64,000 bases of DNA from Pseudanabaena sp. PCC 7367 (GTDB lineage: Bacteria > Cyanobacteriota > Cyanobacteriia > Pseudanabaenales > Pseudanabaenaceae), in assembly GCF_000317065.1 (NCBI RefSeq), contig NC_019701.1, positions 3,358,001-3,422,000 of the forward strand. Reading direction: 5' to 3'. The notes below the pieces were generated by a model that ran no database searches, was not told the DNA's origin, and saw only the letters and a list, made by a program, of their open reading frames with translations. Below, piece by piece: positions 18,095 through 28,328 of this stretch. Both the position numbers and the translations under genes were made by a program. The first letter of the stretch is position 1. Each line of letters opens with the position of its first letter.

Positions 18095-18778
18095 AGTAAA
18101 CCTTGCAAACGGCGCAAACTATTAGTCCTAGAATAATTAATTTTGGTTATTCGCTTTCTAAAATAATACCGCGATTTTCTAATTTTGGATCGCCCAAAGT
18201 TGAAACATGAAGATAGTTAAAACTGTTTCCATGTCTCATAACCGTTGTATATCTATTCTGCTCTAGTACCTGTGTCTGATCCTAGATCTAACGGTATTAC
18301 GATCGGGGATTGTGAGGTAGCTGGATTCAGGATCATCACAGCTCTTGAAAACTCAAAGTGACTAATAAACCAGCTAATCGCAGTAGAGTGCGTCCAAATT
18401 GACCTAAACAAGCAAATCGTTTGTCTTGCTCATTACTTAATTCTGGTTCTAGGGATTTAAGTGCCTTTGCTAGGGGGGTGTACATTAGAGCTAGAGTAAG
18501 CGGGGCAAGCTAGCTCAAAAAAAATAGGTCGAATTATGTAAACAAAATATCTATTCAGTACCTATCAGACATATCTAAAAAAACTTTAAATTGGGCAGGG
18601 ATCAGCCCCTATGGCGATCGAGGAGAAAATTAGGGCATAGTAATCTTTGACAGTATCTCTATATCTCTATAAATCCTGTCTGCATATATCTGCATATAGA
18701 AGTTGTCCTAACCCAGGCTTCAATTGCTAGCCCAATCTAGATGCTCTAGATGCTCTAGATGCCTTGGGCAAACTGGAT
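18095..18778. other. Intergenic region with three different short tandem repeats
   Basis: Within 110 bp there are TATCTCTA twice (about 18654-18669), TCTGCATATA twice (18679-18698) and TCTAGATGC three times (18736-18762). No gene or RNA was recognised in the rest. Confidence 0.55.
18736..18762. repeat. Nine-bp perfect triple tandem repeat
   Basis: Three exact TCTAGATGC units end 17 bp before the stop codon of the minus-strand gene at 18779, so they would lie in its 3' untranslated region. Confidence 0.9.
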
Positions 18779-19240
18779 TTAGAGCACCTTGTGGGTATGG
18801 GAATGTTGCTTCACATTATCATCATCCTTGACTACCCGCGCCGCATTAAGAATCCGTTTTTTCTCCAATGAGAAATTAAAATCAGTATAGGTCTCGCCTA
18901 CCTTAATATGCTCAGTGGCTTCGGGGCGCACCTTATAGGTACGGGTCGCCGCGATCGCCCTTTCCTCAAAGTCCTGACAAATTTGCGCCTCGTTGTCAAA
19001 AACTTGCGCTGGCATTTGAATTGAGCCATCTGCGGTCATCACCTGGCCTAATTCAGTGGCATAGGCTTTTTCATAGGAAGTGGGAATTTTCTTCAAAATT
19101 GCTTCGAGCGCTGAAGAAGGGATCGGCTCGATCACCTTAACTGGAATCACTTCTCCATCTTCCCTCACAAACCAAGTGGCAAGTCCCAACACAAGATAGT
19201 CGGCAACATTTAAATCTGGGGCGGTGGCGTAATTAGACAT
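18779..19240 (-). CDS. Conserved-looking soluble protein of unknown function
   Basis: The start is placed at the Met of MSNYATAPDLNVADY (19240); ATG at 19318 would add 26 proline-rich residues. No Shine-Dalgarno decides. The product of about 153 residues has no membrane segment. It has a core from DYLVLGLATWFVREDGEVIPVKVIEPIPSSALEAIL to TYTDFNFSLEKKRILNAARVV and a His-rich C-terminus (KQHSHTHKVL) that could bind metal. I do not recognise the family. It precedes no operon partner; ycf46 lies 184 bp away, upstream on the same strand, so co-transcription is possible. Confidence 0.6.
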   Translation of the reverse strand: MSNYATAPDLNVADYLVLGLATWFVREDGEVIPVKVIEPIPSSALEAILKKIPTSYEKAYATELGQVMTADGSIQMPAQVFDNEAQICQDFEERAIAATRTYKVRPEATEHIKVGETYTDFNFSLEKKRILNAARVVKDDDNVKQHSHTHKVL

Positions 19241-19424
19241 ATTCTGATCAAGTGGTAAATTTGGTTTGGGAAATTGCAGATAACTATACTCTCTAACTGC
19301 CTGACGACTTGGCGGCATAATTACAGAATTAATTAACTAATCCTCAATTATGCTTCACATATGCTAGCCGATCGCTAATTTAAATATTGCTAATTTAAAT
19401 GAACAGCAATTGGATTGAAATTGG

Positions 19425-21230
19425 TCAATTATTAGAGCCATCTTCCCGATCGGGCCTTCCCGAATCACCCAGATTATCCAAATCATCCAGATTGTCTAAA
19501 TTATCGATATTATCAATTCCGCGCTTGCGGCTAAACTGGCGCAACTCCTCCGTCAGCTCCACATCATTGGAGGCAGTTCTGGCTCCTGCTTCCGCCGCCC
19601 ACCATTTCAACGCCTCAATTTGATCACGGGCGATCGCTGCCAGGGGGACAGTTTCCTTAATTGAATAGGTAATGTCAGTGGTAGTAAAATCCCGCCGCTG
19701 ACCACTCAGGCCATGACCAAACGCATAATGAATCGCATCAATAATCACCTGTTCGATCTCCGCACCACTAAAATTACGGGTCTGGCGTGCCAGCAACTCC
19801 ATATCAAAATCGCGTACCCTGGTGGGTCGGAATTTTTGTAAATGCACCCGAAAAATCTCCTGGCGCTCGGCTTTGGTGGGCAAATTGAGAAAGAAAATCT
19901 CATCAAATCGCCCTTTCCGCAGCAGCTCCGCTGGTAGAATTTCTACATTGTTAGCCGTGGCCACAATAAACACCGGACTGGTTTTTTCTTGCATCCAGGT
20001 AATCAGGGAACCAAACACCCGGCGACTGGTGCCAGAATCACCATCCATGCCTGACGAGACATTACCAAAGGCTTTATCGATTTCATCGATCCACAACACA
20101 CAGGGAGCCACCGCCTCAGAAAGCTGGATCATTTGCCGCACCCGGCTTTCACTTTCCCCCACAATGCCACCAAACAATCGACCCGTGTCGAGTCGCAGCA
20201 GGGGCAATCGCCACTCATGGGCGATCGTCTTGGCGGAGAGCGATTTACCCGTACCCTGAATGCCCACCAGCAAGACCCCCTTGGGCGTGGGGATGCCATA
20301 GCGCTTGGCCTCTTCGGTGAAGGCATCTTTGCGAATCCGTACCCATTGCTTCAGGTTTTCCAGGCCACCCACACTCTTGAGCGATTCACTGGTTTTATAA
20401 AATTCCAGAATGCCAGTCTGGCGGATTGCCTGCTTTTTCTCGTCCAGCACATTTTCAATGTCGGTGTCGTCTACCTGTTGTTTGGCGGCGATCGCCTTGG
20501 CCAGAACCCGCTCGATCCGGGTGCGGCTGAGTCCCTGGCAGGCTTTGACCAATTGCTCCCAGGCCAGCCCTTCTATTTTTAATTTATCGGGGGCAATTTT
20601 TTGGCGAATTTGATAACTGATTTCCTTCTCATCGGGCAGGGGGAAATCCAGCACCGTAATTTCTTCAGCCAGTTCATTGGGAATATGCAGGGCATGGCTG
20701 GTCAGCACCAGCATATTTCGATCGCGCTTAAGCTGACGCGCCAGGTTTTTTAACTCGCGGATTGTGGGCATATTAGCCGGAGTAGCTGGATTTTTGAGGA
20801 TTGGATGTAAATCCCGCAACACATAAATATTGCTGATCGCATTTTGATGATCATCCAGTGGATCAACAGACCGATCGCCAGGATTAGCATTAGCCTCCAG
20901 GGGCGATCGCCTGGCTGGAGTACCCACCCGCGTCAGCGCACCCATAATTGAACCCTTATCAGCCCCATTGTCGCTCCAGCCCCGCACAATATCCCAATAA
21001 AACACACGGCGCTTAGCTTGCCCCACGCTGGCGACCAGGGATAATACCTCTTCGATCGGCTCTTCTTCGGCGGTGACCACATAGAGCAATGAATAGCGTG
21101 CCCGCAACATCAGATCAATTTGCTTGACAATTTCTTCATACACCTGAGCCCGATCGCCATAGGCTTGATTACCATGATTACTAAAGGGGCGTGGTTTATT
21201 TTCAGCGGGCTGCTTGGGATTCCTAAACAT
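19425..21230 (-). CDS. ycf46: AAA ATPase Ycf46
   Basis: This 601-residue soluble protein has an N-terminal degenerate nucleotide-binding half (DLMLRARYSLLYVVTAEEEPIEE) and a C-terminal AAA module. Walker A is GIQGTGKS (323-330), Walker B VLWIDEID (378-385), followed by an FGSLITWMQEK region and a sensor helix. This two-part layout is diagnostic of Ycf46, which is encoded in red-algal plastids and most cyanobacteria; work in Synechocystis links it to CO2 uptake and use. The last 35 residues are a low-complexity acidic tail (NIDNLDNLDDLDNL), encoded by an imperfect 9-bp repeat, unlikely to be part of the conserved fold. Confidence 0.9.
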   Translation of the reverse strand: MFRNPKQPAENKPRPFSNHGNQAYGDRAQVYEEIVKQIDLMLRARYSLLYVVTAEEEPIEEVLSLVASVGQAKRRVFYWDIVRGWSDNGADKGSIMGALTRVGTPARRSPLEANANPGDRSVDPLDDHQNAISNIYVLRDLHPILKNPATPANMPTIRELKNLARQLKRDRNMLVLTSHALHIPNELAEEITVLDFPLPDEKEISYQIRQKIAPDKLKIEGLAWEQLVKACQGLSRTRIERVLAKAIAAKQQVDDTDIENVLDEKKQAIRQTGILEFYKTSESLKSVGGLENLKQWVRIRKDAFTEEAKRYGIPTPKGVLLVGIQGTGKSLSAKTIAHEWRLPLLRLDTGRLFGGIVGESESRVRQMIQLSEAVAPCVLWIDEIDKAFGNVSSGMDGDSGTSRRVFGSLITWMQEKTSPVFIVATANNVEILPAELLRKGRFDEIFFLNLPTKAERQEIFRVHLQKFRPTRVRDFDMELLARQTRNFSGAEIEQVIIDAIHYAFGHGLSGQRRDFTTTDITYSIKETVPLAAIARDQIEALKWWAAEAGARTASNDVELTEELRQFSRKRGIDNIDNLDNLDDLDNLGDSGRPDREDGSNN

Positions 21231-21692
21231 GGATGGCTCTATGTCGCTATGGTTGATTTTGGCGCTACTTTCTAGGCTATTTTTACCAACTTAATCTATT
21301 AATCCATTATGAATTACTTGCTGCAATAGCTAATACTACCCTTCGATCGCGATAACATCACAAAACTATTCTTTCTATATCTGATATAGCAAATGGTTGT
21401 ATGATTAGGACCTCTCCATAGCTATAAGCTTTATGTATCAGGGTATAGCCCCAAAATGCGTCCTAACACAAACACGTAGCGCTGCATTACAGGCAATTAA
21501 ATCCTATTTAGCTATAGGGAACAAGACGAGTTAGAGCGTCTTTCGCCGCACATCTGCACCTCTTTATTGCTATTGTGTGCCGAATTTATAAGCAAAAAGA
21601 AACAGAGCCTTTACGCTGACTCCGTTCCCAAATGCCTTATCCAGGGTTGACGCAATCGAGAATCGCTATAGCTCCCTTTTTAGCCGTTGATT
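21231..21692. other. Intergenic region, no gene seen
   Basis: No open frame, tRNA-like fold or known IS end was found. Several CTATAG-containing stretches recur (about 21420, 21513 and 21666) without clear arrangement. Confidence 0.35.
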
Positions 21693-22700
21693 TTACTCAT
21701 TAATAAATAGAGTTGCCGTATCAAATCCACTGTCATCAAAGACCAGATCGATCACCACCAGCACCTGATCTTCCTGCGCTTGATATTGACTCTGCGCGAA
21801 ACCAACCCCCAGGGAAGGATCGAGAATTTCCAGATCAACAGTGTCATTATCATCATTTTCATCGGCGAAAATCCGGAATACCAGGGCATTCTCAACTGGG
21901 ATGAGTTCGTTTTCAATAAACACAAACGAATTATTGAGGATTTCCACATTACCAAAGGCATCCCAACCATCACCGCGATCGGTAATCGTAACATTGCCAT
22001 CCCAGCCGCCATTCGGTTCCAAACTGGTGGTGTTGAAACTGCCGCCCGCAGCACCAGCACTGGAGCCACCAATGCCAACCTGACCAGGGCTGACCCCCAA
22101 GATATCGGCAACGGTAGCTTGATTTACCCCCACCAAAGTAGCCACCGGTTGACCTGTCACCGAGTCAGAAATGATTGTGTTGCCACCAAATTCATTGAGA
22201 TTAATTTCATTGGGACTAATTTCTTCGAGGAAGAAACCATCTTCACCAGCAGAAAAATCTAGGATTACGTCTTCGCCCTTGCCCCGCTGCAACACAAAGG
22301 TATCAGCTCCGGCTCCACCACTCAGCGTATCGATCCCAAAATCGCCTTGAACGCGATCGTTGCCATTACCGCCATTAACTACGTCGCTTTCCTTACCGCC
22401 AAAAACGGTGTCATTCCCTTCACCGCCATCGACTGTGTCGTTGTTATTGTTACCGTTAACATGGGGATCATCGCCAGCACCACCAAACACATTGTCATTA
22501 CCTTTGCCGCCGCGCACGAAGGTGTCATTCCCAGCCCCACCATCGATCGTGTCATTGCCCTGGTTACCGTTAATATCATCACTATCCGCAGAACCAGTCA
22601 CATTGTCATCACCATCTAGCGATCGCACCGGACGGCCACCTAATTCCCCCGGATTAAAAGTGCGGGTATCATTACCATTCGTTAAATCAAAAAATTCCAT
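21693..22700 (-). CDS. RTX (haemolysin-type calcium-binding repeat) protein
   Basis: Residues about 30-150 of 335 contain some ten nonapeptides of the GGxGxDxxx type (GGAGNDTFV, GGKGNDNVF, GGEGNDTVF, GGNGNDRVQ, GGAGADTFV). These fold into a calcium-loaded parallel beta-roll. FVLQRGKGEDVILDFSAGEDGFFLEEI follows, the usual cap of cyanobacterial RTX proteins. The last 130 residues are a separate beta-rich acidic domain. There is no N-terminal signal, consistent with type I secretion through a C-terminal signal; no ABC exporter is adjacent. A surface or extracellular role is inferred. Confidence 0.85.
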   Translation of the reverse strand: MEFFDLTNGNDTRTFNPGELGGRPVRSLDGDDNVTGSADSDDINGNQGNDTIDGGAGNDTFVRGGKGNDNVFGGAGDDPHVNGNNNNDTVDGGEGNDTVFGGKESDVVNGGNGNDRVQGDFGIDTLSGGAGADTFVLQRGKGEDVILDFSAGEDGFFLEEISPNEINLNEFGGNTIISDSVTGQPVATLVGVNQATVADILGVSPGQVGIGGSSAGAAGGSFNTTSLEPNGGWDGNVTITDRGDGWDAFGNVEILNNSFVFIENELIPVENALVFRIFADENDDNDTVDLEILDPSLGVGFAQSQYQAQEDQVLVVIDLVFDDSGFDTATLFINE

Positions 22701-22730
22701 GTTTATATCCCCTCAGTCTTATGTTAAGTT

Positions 22731-22742
22731 TCGCCTAGGCGA
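22731..22742. promoter_or_regulatory. Perfect 12-bp palindrome upstream of the RTX gene
   Basis: TCGCCTAGGCGA lies 31 bp upstream of the RTX start codon, flanked by partly symmetric TTAAGTT and TTAACTT. With no loop it fits a dimeric-protein operator better than a hairpin. The binding protein is unknown. Confidence 0.35.
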
Positions 22743-23109
22743 TTAACTTCTATTGGTTTCCATCTGATTAGCTTTATTACTTGCTTATTACTTGATCATG
22801 CATCCCGCGATCGGCTGGATTCATTCAAGTAGATTACCTACATTCGTCTCATTAAAAATCTTGACAATATTCTTAACCACATTGTTGCGCCTTACTTGGA
22901 AATCAAAATTAAAGCATATTTACCAAGTTCTGCCCACCCGCTAAGCGGCGATGAACAGTCTGTTAAAGAGTATTCAGCTTATTTACTATTTAATTTAATT
23001 TAATTAAACAGGGACTATGGCAACACAGGTTAAGTCTATTTAGCGATTTTGTTACTTGAACAAACGCTAATTATCATCTTTATGCTTGCATCATAGCTAG
23101 CGCAACTAA
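22743..23109. other. Intergenic region between the exoprotein and RTX genes
   Basis: No gene or strong structure was found; it is AT-rich, with TTTAATTTAATTTAATTAA near 22990-23008. Confidence 0.35.
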
Positions 23110-26001
23110 TTATCTAACTGATGCAGCCGGATAGCAGTGATGCCGATCGCCAAAGGCGCGTGATCTGGACTGCATTGCGAGTCGATCGGTGTAATTGATC
23201 CTGTTGATCTTGGCCGATGTTGTGGCCTGTGGCTCTGAGCCTATCTCTGAACCATGATTTTGGCTTAAATCCGGTAACTGAGATACCAACACAACCTGAT
23301 CGTGGGCATTATGCAGCCAACCTTGCGCTTCAATGATCGCAGTATCACTATTACTGCTACTAATATCCGCTTTATTTTGGACTTGCCTTCCTGTCAGCAA
23401 TTGGGGCTGAGAGCCGATCGCTGACGGCGGGGTTAATGTGGTTGGCAACGATGCATCAGGGTTAGATTTGAGTTGAGGGAAACTTGATATGTTTAGAGCT
23501 TGCCGATCGAGGGAATCAGCACTTTTATTTAAGTGCAACTCAGGCTGGGTCTGGCTTGAGCGCATTGAGAGTTGAGGGGGCTCCGGCCAACTATCCCCTA
23601 GATCATCTATTATATCAATTCCGCTCCTGGCGACAGTTGGGGCGATCGGCAAGCCACCCCGTCCAGTAATTAATAGTTTGGCACTGGAAAGATTCCGATC
23701 GATCGCGCAAGCACTGGTTACCAGTTGATTCTCGGCGGCAAAGCTAGTCGGTAAAGTTAACAATCCTTGGGCCGGATCGACATCTGGAGTATTAATTTCA
23801 ACTACGCCGCTGAATTGTGCGCCAAGCTCAGAACTAGCGGTAATATCACTGGCAGGAGTAAGGCTGTCACGCTCGGTTGTGCCAAAAACACCTTGAGCAG
23901 AGATACTTACCAACCCACCAAAATTACTGACCGAGTTGGCGGTAATATCGCTGTTTTCGAGGGCGGCCAGGGTTTGGCTGGAAATCGCAATGTTGCCACC
24001 GGTGGCAGTACCGATCGCATTGGTGCTAATGCTACTGTTACCCAGGAGTTGCAATGTATCGCCCAGGGTTAAATTAATATTGCCACGATCGCCTGCTCTG
24101 GTCTCTGCTTCCAGCCCCGCTTGATTATCTAGGAAAATACGATTAGCCAAAATAGTCAGATTGCCAGCCCCGCCCGTGGGGCCGATCGCACTCACTGCAA
24201 TATTGGCGCGATCGCGGATCTCCAGGCGATCGGTGATTACTGTTAGATCGCCGCCCTCGCCCGTAGCCTCAGTGAAATTCCCCTCCAAACCAGACACAGC
24301 CCTTAGTGCACTGGGAAATAACCCATCCGCACTGGTGCCAACCAGCTCCACTGATTCCGTGGCCGTGAGCAGCAAGTTACCAGCGTTGCCAGTCCCCAAG
24401 GTAGATACCTGCGCCTCAGCGCCATCCTTAATTACAATCCGATTAGTTTCAATGCTCAAATTGCCGCCATCACCAGTGGAATTAACATCAGCGGAAGCTT
24501 TAAACCCACTCACATCCACCGGAGAAAGGGGATTGCCGCCAGCAAGCTCGATCGCCTCCGCCCGCACAGTCAGATCGCCTGCCCTGCCACTACTAAACGT
24601 GGTAACTACCACCTGAGCGCCATCCTTAACCACAAATTGATCGGCCGCAATGGTTAAATTACCACCCTGACCGATCGATTCTGGCTCCGCCGTGGCAAAT
24701 AAACCGCTCACCGTAGAGCCATCATTTCTGATCCCAGACAATTCGATCTGCCGCGCCTGAATATTGGTATTTCCGGCATTGCCAATCCCAAAAGTGCCGC
24801 TGAGGATTTGTGCCCCATCTCGCAAAATTAAGCGATCGCTAATCACATTAATGTTGCCGCCATTGCCAGATGCACCGGGCAAAACCGAACTAGTGAACAG
24901 AGTAATAAACTGTCCATCGGGGGACTCGCCCACCAATTCGATCGCATCGGTTGCCCGGATCAATAAATTCCCACCCGGTAGATCGCCCTGCGTGTTAGCG
25001 GAAATGGTCGATCCAGCCAAGAGAGTAAGATTGCTAGCCTGCACCTGAATATTACCGCCACCATTGCCATCGGTGGTCACAAAGGCGCGATCGCTCAGGT
25101 TAATATTGCCAAATCCAGTTGAGTTAATTTCGCCATAGTCAAGCTGCCAGCCTTGTTCGATCTGGTTTAGGTTAACGACTCCCGCCGTGGTAACGCTACC
25201 CAATTCGATCCTGCCGATCGGTGCGGTCAAGACACTGCCAGCGATCGCCAGATCTCCGCCCACCAGTGCCAGGGTTCGATTAGGTTGCAGGCGCAATTCG
25301 CTTCTAATTGGTAGTTGCGAGCTAGAAACAATGCTGCCGGGATTATTGCCAAATTGCAAGCCCATTGGCGCAGTCATAGTCAATAAGCTAGCGGGGATTG
25401 CCGCATTATTAGCACTAAACAAACTACCATCAGCAAATACCACCCCCTCGGCAGTGCTAGCAATGAAAGAACCACCAATATCTAAGCTGGCATTATTACC
25501 AAATAAGATGCCATTGGGATTGAGCAAAAATAGATTGGCGCTACCGTTGGTGCGAATCTGACCATCAATATTTGATCGGTTAGTACCAGTAACGCGGCTG
25601 ATGATATTTGCGATCGCGGCATTGTGATCAAAAAAAGCGGTTTCTCCAGCACGTACCGAGAATTCCTGAAAACTATGAAACAGGTTTCCGCCTAGTTCCG
25701 TGCCACCGGTGATCGTTAACAGGTCAGCCGCCGTTTCTACCTGGGAAGGGCTAGGTAGGCTTTGATCTGGAGTAACCTGCGCGATCGCGGTAGTTTCTGG
25801 CAAATGCTCAAATGCCAAAATCACGCTGATTAATCCCGCCACAGATGCGATCGCATTGATGCTCTCACTAATACTCTCACTAATACTCGCACTCAGAGTT
25901 TTGCTGGGGTTTTTAGTGGGGGGCTTGCCGGGAGGTCTGAATCGCAATCGTGATATTAGACTCAAGTTTGATTGCCGGACTTGGTGGGGCTTGTTTTCCA
26001 T
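23110..26001 (-). CDS. Filamentous-haemagglutinin-type exoprotein (two-partner secretion TpsA)
   Basis: This 963-residue protein has a long N-terminal leader ending near residue 75 (ISVILAFEHLPETTAIAQ). The TPS/FHA N-terminal domain (about 90-230) follows, with the hallmark NLFHSFQEFSV, ANIISRVTG and NLFLLNPNGILFG. Residues 230-770 are repeated beta-helix turns with GNAGNL, GGNLTI and VKDGAQV motifs. The last 190 residues are polar and disordered-looking. It would be exported by Sec and a TpsB outer-membrane pore, but no tpsB is seen here. Many cyanobacteria carry several such proteins; adhesion or surface display is inferred. In the leader, ISESISES comes from a 12-bp coding repeat near 25860-25895. 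Confidence 0.87.
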   Translation of the reverse strand: MENKPHQVRQSNLSLISRLRFRPPGKPPTKNPSKTLSASISESISESINAIASVAGLISVILAFEHLPETTAIAQVTPDQSLPSPSQVETAADLLTITGGTELGGNLFHSFQEFSVRAGETAFFDHNAAIANIISRVTGTNRSNIDGQIRTNGSANLFLLNPNGILFGNNASLDIGGSFIASTAEGVVFADGSLFSANNAAIPASLLTMTAPMGLQFGNNPGSIVSSSQLPIRSELRLQPNRTLALVGGDLAIAGSVLTAPIGRIELGSVTTAGVVNLNQIEQGWQLDYGEINSTGFGNINLSDRAFVTTDGNGGGNIQVQASNLTLLAGSTISANTQGDLPGGNLLIRATDAIELVGESPDGQFITLFTSSVLPGASGNGGNINVISDRLILRDGAQILSGTFGIGNAGNTNIQARQIELSGIRNDGSTVSGLFATAEPESIGQGGNLTIAADQFVVKDGAQVVVTTFSSGRAGDLTVRAEAIELAGGNPLSPVDVSGFKASADVNSTGDGGNLSIETNRIVIKDGAEAQVSTLGTGNAGNLLLTATESVELVGTSADGLFPSALRAVSGLEGNFTEATGEGGDLTVITDRLEIRDRANIAVSAIGPTGGAGNLTILANRIFLDNQAGLEAETRAGDRGNINLTLGDTLQLLGNSSISTNAIGTATGGNIAISSQTLAALENSDITANSVSNFGGLVSISAQGVFGTTERDSLTPASDITASSELGAQFSGVVEINTPDVDPAQGLLTLPTSFAAENQLVTSACAIDRNLSSAKLLITGRGGLPIAPTVARSGIDIIDDLGDSWPEPPQLSMRSSQTQPELHLNKSADSLDRQALNISSFPQLKSNPDASLPTTLTPPSAIGSQPQLLTGRQVQNKADISSSNSDTAIIEAQGWLHNAHDQVVLVSQLPDLSQNHGSEIGSEPQATTSAKINRINYTDRLAMQSRSRAFGDRHHCYPAASVR

Positions 26002-27127
26002 GCAAATATTCTAAAGGGCTTGATGGCCGATCGCCATCCCTAGCTATAGTTCTTTACAGGATGTATTGATCCAGTGAGATCGCCATCATTTCAGGATGAG
26101 ATGATCGGATTTAAATCATTAAGCCAAGGCGAGTTAAGATTCATCGATGAAATTATTTAATGACCATAAAAATAGCCATAAAACATATACATTAGGCAAG
26201 GAAATAGCCCCCAATCATTGCCCCACCTACTACCACCAAAAACAATAAGTATTTAGTCCTGAATTCAGTTATGAATATTGAATTATGACCAATGAATTAC
26301 AAATTCAAATGAATCTAATTGGACTTTTTCTCTCCTATTTGTGCTAATAGCACCACAATTTAGATCATGGCTAATCCAGACATAGCTAAACTTATAACTA
26401 ACCTCTAACTAACCTAGGTAGTGAAACCCCGACCTAAATTAATATGGTAGCGGATGACAATATTACTAATGCCATAGGGCTACTTTTGCCTGCCAAATCT
26501 TGCTTTGAACCAGGTCAGAAACTTTGCTTTGTAATTGCCCCAGACCCATAGACTAAATTTTAAATTTAGAAGCTGACACCGATCTTTAGTCGATCGGCTC
26601 AACCAAATGATCAAATAGAATCAAATAGATATCGAGAATTAAATCGGATCAGCTTAGCGCAAATAAACATACTAAGATGTTTATTAATGAACTTAATTAG
26701 TAAACTTAATAACAGGGCAAATTCATAGTTTGACGCATCAGTAACTGATATTAGATACTGAGATCAATGCTTGTCTATTTAATTGTGGATTAGTTAAGTA
26801 ATGACATGATCACCTTTTTGGTATTTATTCAAAACTTATTACTGCCATATGTAAATACCCTACAAATACGCTGTGAATACATATAAATACATATAAGTAC
26901 ACCGTAAATCCATAACTGTAATTAACTGTAATTACATGTATTTGCCTGTTCAGGTCATGCCTACGAGATCGAGCCAAAAGTAAGGCTAATTAAAAATCTA
27001 AGTAAAGATTAAGTCTGTTTTAACAACACTTTGCGATCGACAAAGCCCCGATTCGTTGAGGGTAATCGATGGTTGGGTGCTAAGCAGCATGCTCATATTG
27101 ACAGTCTATTTTTCAGTTTCAGAAGCT
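26002..27127. other. Long AT-rich intergenic region upstream of cyabrB
   Basis: It holds short tandem duplications (AGAATCAAAT twice near 26608-26628; AAATACATAT-like units near 26876-26900). A minus-strand stretch at 26192-26298 would encode a hydrophobic KYLLFLVVVGGAMIGG tail but lacks a start codon. No gene is called. Confidence 0.4.
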
Positions 27128-27532
27128 ATGGCAAAAAGTAAACAACCGCCAGTTTTAACCGGACAATCCCTACTAAAAAAGGTTGAAGAATTAAAACATT
27201 TATCAAAGGAAGAAAAGGCGAAGGCATGTGGTTACTCGACTATCACTAGAAATGGTCAAAGCCGAGTTAATTTGATGAAATTCTACAATGCATTGATGGA
27301 AGCCGATGGCACAATCAGTCTTGACAACAAGGGCACTGGTAAAGGCGGCCGAAGTGCCAGTTATAAGGTGAGTGTGCAGCGCAATGGCAATTTATTGATT
27401 GGTTCAGCCTATACCCAGCAAATGGGATTGAAGCCTGGTGATGAATTGAGAATCAAGCTAGGTCGCAAACATATTCACCTACATCAAATTGGCGCTGACG
27501 GCGAAGATGATGAAGAGTTTGATGAAAACTAA
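27128..27532 (+). CDS. cyAbrB-family transcriptional regulator
   Basis: ATG at 27128 (MAKSKQPPVLTGQ) is preferred over a TTG at 27056, because cyAbrB proteins begin there. The 134-residue protein has the family's N-terminal region (LTGQSLLKKVEEL, then KACGY, then FYNALMEA) and the C-terminal AbrB-like swapped-hairpin domain (YKVSVQRNGNLLIGSAYTQQMGLKPGDELRIKLGRKHIHL). It ends in an acidic tail. cyAbrB1 and cyAbrB2 are global regulators of carbon/nitrogen balance, hydrogenase and nitrogen-uptake genes in cyanobacteria. Which of the two this is was not decided. Confidence 0.9.
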   Translation: MAKSKQPPVLTGQSLLKKVEELKHLSKEEKAKACGYSTITRNGQSRVNLMKFYNALMEADGTISLDNKGTGKGGRSASYKVSVQRNGNLLIGSAYTQQMGLKPGDELRIKLGRKHIHLHQIGADGEDDEEFDEN

Positions 27533-27704
27533 TTGCGATCGCTACTCCATCCATCGCAATTTTCGAGGTTGATTGATAGTTGATTGATAATTGATAGAGG
27601 ACAATTGGCAACCAGGATTGCTTGGAACTCAGCGATCGCTGTGCTACCAATTATTTGCTGGTTTAAGTTTGCTTTAAGTTTGCTTCAACTTTAGGTTGGG
27701 TTTC

Positions 27705-28328
27705 CTACCAACTAGCTGTCAGGGACTTTAGCTTTGATTGCGCATCAGCGATCGCTTTGGCAGAAGCTTCTTCGCCCCAGGCCAACTGCTGAGCATGCAC
27801 AAAGGTAATATCGGTAACGCCAATAAACCCAAAAATAGTCCGCATATAGGGTTCTTGTAGATCGTAGGGGGCGGCGGGGGAGCCAGGTGAAAAATCCCCC
27901 CCTCTGGCAGTAATCACCAGCATTTTTTTGCCCTCCACCAGGCCATAGAAATTAGTGGGACTATCGATGCCAAAGGTGCGGAAGGGTCTGACAATTTGGT
28001 CAATATAGGCTTTGAAAACCGCTGGCACATTAAAGTTATACATCGGCACACCAAACACATAACAATCGGCGGCCAGGAATTCATCCACCAGGCGATCGCT
28101 AATTTCAATTCCGGCTTGTTGTTCCGGTGTGCGGGCTTCCGGTGGTGTAAAACTAGCAGCGATCCAGGTTTCATCCACAAAGGGAACTGGATTATGGCCA
28201 AGATCGCGGTAGGTGATCGTGTGATCATTTTGTTGATCTTGCCACATCTGTACAAATTCTTTTGAGAGCTGGCGGGAGACAGAGCGATCGCCACGGGGAC
28301 TGGTATCAAGATGGAGTAAGTGAGTCAT
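27705..28328 (-). CDS. azoR: FMN-dependent NADH-azoreductase
   Basis: This 207-residue flavodoxin-like quinone/azo reductase begins HLDTSPRGDRSVSRQLSKEF, the FMN phosphate-binding loop of AzoR. It contains FGVPMYNFNVPAVFKAYIDQIVRPFRTFG (about 93-121) and VITARGGDFSPGSP, both characteristic. It reduces azo dyes and quinones with NADH in the cytosol, and is thought to protect from thiol or quinone stress. No regulator is adjacent. Confidence 0.92.
   Translation of the reverse strand: MTHLLHLDTSPRGDRSVSRQLSKEFVQMWQDQQNDHTITYRDLGHNPVPFVDETWIAASFTPPEARTPEQQAGIEISDRLVDEFLAADCYVFGVPMYNFNVPAVFKAYIDQIVRPFRTFGIDSPTNFYGLVEGKKMLVITARGGDFSPGSPAAPYDLQEPYMRTIFGFIGVTDITFVHAQQLAWGEEASAKAIADAQSKLKSLTASW

Noticed and set aside
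26192-26298. Minus-strand hydrophobic stretch KYLLFLVVVGGAMIGG near a stop codon
   Set aside because: It looks like a membrane helix but has no ATG, GTG or upstream TTG start in frame and no ribosome site.
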